DNA of 64,000 bases from Lycocorax pyrrhopterus obiensis (taxonomy: Eukaryota > Chordata > Aves > Passeriformes > Paradisaeidae): assembly GCA_014706295.1 (NCBI GenBank), contig JACSVZ010000007.1, positions 2,935,199 through 2,999,198 on the forward strand. The letters run 5' to 3'. A model generated the notes under the pieces. It searched no databases. It saw nothing but the letters and a program-made list of their open reading frames with translations, and was not told where the DNA came from. Made by a program: the position numbers and the translations under genes. Numbering within the stretch: position 1 is the first letter of the stretch; every line of letters starts with the position of its first letter. Positions 60,683 to 64,000 of the stretch are shown piece by piece.

Positions 60683-63600
60683 CACGAAGATTTTTAATTT
60701 GGCAACTGCAGCTGTGCTGTGCAAATGAGACCTAAGGCTGTCCAGACACTAATGACTCATTCCTATCTTTCTTACTCCTTCAGCTTTCACAGCAAATGTT
60801 CTAATATTTCTACTATAGTACAATGGAAATTGTATTTACTGCCTTATGCAGTGGGGAAAAGTTCTGCTATGATGACATGATAAAACAATGAAGAGCTTGA
60901 GTGGGATCATTTACCACCAGGAAATACTGGCAAAGAATACAGTCCCTATGCAGCTCCTTGATAAATTTTCAGGCTGAAGAGATTTTGTGAATAAAAATGG
61001 GTAGAAAGTTCCTGTTGTTTGGTATGTGGAAGAATAACATGCCATGGGGGGCACACAGTTTTCTAAGACTTTCAGACAGACTTTTTAAAAAATACTTTAA
61101 AATGGAAGAACGTAAATATCTTCATATCACAGGATCTTTTTTTGGTTCTTTAAGGTATGCTTTCCTGTCCCTTTTCCAAATAATTATGGACCTGGTCGTC
61201 TGTGAATTTGTAAATATTGAACAACATGTAGCATTTTCATCTGGAGCCAAGTTATAAATGCTGCTTCTTTTAGTGCAGACCTGTGACTTGTCTCTCACCT
61301 ATTGCTGTTGTGCTCACCTGGCTGTGATGGTCTCTGGGACCAGTCAGGAGAATTCCTTCACTGTTTTTTGTACAAATATGAATTGTTTAAAAGCAGTTCA
61401 TGTGTATGTCAGACATAAGTGTTAGAAATTAGACCTCAGAACTATTGCAGCTACTAGAAGGATCAAAACTGGCACTAGTATAGTTAAATTAAGCTCTAAG
61501 AGCTCTCTGAAAAAACACAATTACTAATATGTAAAGCATAAAGATTAAAAAGTCTGCAGGAAATTCTGTGCTAAAGTTAATCATTTTCTTTGGGATATTT
61601 AGTATTAAATGGAGTGGTCACATTCATATTACCACTTGGAGCTGTATGCAAAGTTTCAACTTCCGGTGTATTTACCATGGTGTCATTACAGAGTACATTG
61701 GCAAATGTCAAGGGGGAAAGGTTACTCCTGCAGTAGCTCAAAGGCTAAGCTCTTGACTGCATCAGCATGCCACTGAAGGGCTGGAAACTTGGAGCTTTTC
61801 TTCTCTGAAACATGAGGTAGGATTTTTAAGCATATGTGTACGAGCCTGCACCTTTAAAAAGACAGGCGAACCTAAACCATTAAGGATGCTGTCTACACTT
61901 GTCACAGGAGAATTTATATGAGAAAAGTGAAACTTTGAGGAAAAGAGTTTGTGGCCTTGCAAGGCAGGATTGAACTGTATTTACTCTCTAGCTTGCTTTG
62001 TTTTGTTGGTGTTAGGGGATTATTTTTGTTTGTTGGTGCTTTTAAAATGCAAAGTGGCTAAACAAACAAACAAAAAAGCTCTTCAGTTTTAGTAGCTGTT
62101 GTGGGAAGTACCAGTGTAGAGTTCAGTGTCCTTGACACTTCAATTTCAACATTGTAGCAGTACTGTAAAGGTTAAATATCTCTTCAGTCAGCAGGCAATG
62201 TTACAGTATTATTCCTGAACACATTTCAGCGTCTGGCAAAGGCTAAATTCCCATAAAAAAAATTTCTCTTCAAGTTAAGTAATATGAGAAGCATTTTGAA
62301 TTTAGCTTTTGTCTCCCTTTGGCTCCGTAGCTTTTTGGATGTGAGGCTAGATGACAGTTGCCAGTGCTGAGGGTCTGGTTGGGTGGAGGATGAAATGGGT
62401 GGTTGTTCCACAGGCCAGCTGTAAGGGTTGACAGTTTTGTTATGCCAAAATCCAAGACACATCCAGACTGCTATGCTGAACGTGCTGTTTTGCAGTGCTG
62501 CGACAAAGCAGGTGTTTGTAACAAAAGCCAAAACCACCTGAAAACCCAACACCACAGCCCATGTCCGCTGCAGAAGGGTCATCCCATATTAGGTGAAACT
62601 TCTAGCAAGAACAATAGGCACTGGGAATTTGAACAAGAGGACACTACAGTCTGTGTACCCTTGGAAGCCTGGGACTCCTGGAGCTGCAGTTCAATTCCAG
62701 GTGCATGTATTTACTGTCCAAAGGGATGAAAAATCTGTTGGTATATTCCTTGAAATGCTACTTCTTGTTTCAGGAAGATTAGGAAAATACTTATTAGCAA
62801 GTCAGTAAGAAAACTAGGACGGAAAAGATGAAACTAAAAATGTTCCATTAGTTTTCACATGGTTATTTACCTGCACTGTCTTTCAAGGGTATTCTTGGCA
62901 GTTCACACAACATACTTAAAGCTATTTTAATTTCTTAACTTCTAATAGAGAAAAGGGAAAACATTCATATTTTATTTTTTCACCATCTTTCAAGTGTGTG
63001 AAAAGATGTATATTAAGTTAAACAAAGTGGAGCAGTGAGTAGCTGACCATGGAGTGGTCTCAAAAAGGAATTTAATGAGGTTAGATTATCTTTCCTCAAG
63101 GTTTGCACTTTCTTTATTTTGTGAACATGCTACAAAATTCAACAGTTTGTCTATCATACTGCAGCTTCTATAAAACACAGGTAGAGTATAAAAGATGGTC
63201 TTTGTGGATAGCTTATACCTGGGCATGTGTGTTGTGATTCTTGGACCATGTCTAGCTAGCCTTAGCCAAATGAAAGAGGAACACTAGTGGTTGAAAAATT
63301 TTGTAACTATGTAGTGTCTGAGTTCAATTTTTTTTTTCAATGAGCACATTGTATTTTGTGCTTCCTACCTGTATCTATAAAAAGGTAAAAAAGAAGCCCC
63401 AAACCTGGCCTTCACATTTGTTTGAAGTATAGTGTGTCCCTCAGTCACCAGGTAAAATTACCCGGAGTTCTCAGTTCTGAAAGCTCCTTGGAATTTGTAA
63501 TAGTTTTTATTGGTCCTGTCCATTGAAGAGATGTTGGAATAAATAGAGATATAGGTGTTTTGTAAGTGATGCCACCTGCATAATTTCTCAAATGTTTATG

Positions 63601-64000
63601 TGGTCTCATTTGTAGTGTGTAATCTCTGTGATTGATGACTGGGCAAGTTATCTGAATATTAGCTAAAATACCAAGTAAGGTAGTTGTGGTTTAAACAAAA
63701 CAATTATTCTATATAAAATCTTTTCATGCTTTATAGTACACTCTTTTAAGAATAACAGCTTCAGACTAAATATATAAAAGCAAGGAAAAACAAGTATGTC
63801 TTTACTGTAAGAATAAAAGCTCTGATTCAATATTTAAGAGAATGCTTGACTTAAACTAGTAATGTTTCAAGTTTTGCAAAAAACTAGAATCAATGCTAAC
63901 TTTATGCAAAACAAAAAAAGTAAGAAATAGCATCTTTGTCCTTTTTACCCATTACTGTGCACCATCTTCGGTTTGAACGTATGTGTATGTTTGTTTGTGC
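60683..64000 (+). other. BBOX1: BBOX1 intron, to window end
   Basis: AT-rich intron sequence without an exon I can identify. I looked for the next BBOX1 exon (human Cys-Gln-Tyr-Trp-Gly) and did not see it. A short (ACAA)n run lies near 62,060. Confidence 0.65.

Noticed and set aside
56537..64000. Third BBOX1 coding exon
   Set aside because: No sequence encoding the expected Cys-Gln-Tyr-Trp-Gly segment after a splice acceptor was found.

Overview
This window looks like avian, probably passerine, nuclear DNA. It is AT-rich and gene-poor, and carries many fragments of CR1 LINEs, the dominant bird/reptile retroposon, in both orientations. Several solo LTRs and endogenous retrovirus (ERV) fragments resemble bird families. 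Two vertebrate genes sit in the order FIBIN then BBOX1 on the same strand, as on human chromosome 11p14. Bird and passerine are inferences from repeat content and synteny remembered without a search.

Layout. Positions 1-36,800 are intergenic, with no protein gene I can support. They hold AT-rich unique sequence, microsatellites, CR1 pieces near 17.7, 18.9, 27.3, 28.9 and 30.4 kb, two related copies of an LTR-like repeat (8.9 and 22.9 kb), a broken ERV pol (RNase H) relic at 24.0 kb, and a well-formed solo LTR at 25.8-26.4 kb. A CpG island at about 36.86-37.93 kb contains the single-exon FIBIN gene (37,183-37,803, +), complete from start to stop. A CR1 fragment lies in its probable 3' UTR and poly(A) signals lie about 1 kb downstream.

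From 38.8 to 46.5 kb is intergenic, with CR1 pieces and three short perfect inverted repeats nearby. A second small CpG island at 46.53-46.73 kb, with a splice-donor-like site, is the best candidate for the BBOX1 promoter and non-coding first exon. The interval to 54.37 kb would then be BBOX1 intron 1. It holds an antisense ERV remnant with an env transmembrane relic (47.1-48.6 kb), an unusual GC-rich block flanked by an 8-bp direct repeat (50.17-51.22 kb), and a sense-strand solo LTR (52.34-52.60 kb). The first two coding exons of BBOX1 are 54,542-54,763 and 56,422-56,536. They encode the N-terminal zinc-binding domain of gamma-butyrobetaine dioxygenase. The rest of the window is BBOX1 intron, including an 830-bp CR1 at 59.85-60.68 kb. 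The third coding exon and the catalytic domain lie beyond the window.

The two genes are not functionally linked as far as known. FIBIN is a secreted developmental factor (pectoral fin bud initiation in zebrafish) and BBOX1 is the last enzyme of carnitine biosynthesis. Their adjacency is a conserved synteny. I found no convincing new biological system. The oddest objects are the GC-rich block at 50.2-51.2 kb, the perfect hairpins, and the acid-free open leader in front of the BBOX1 start.
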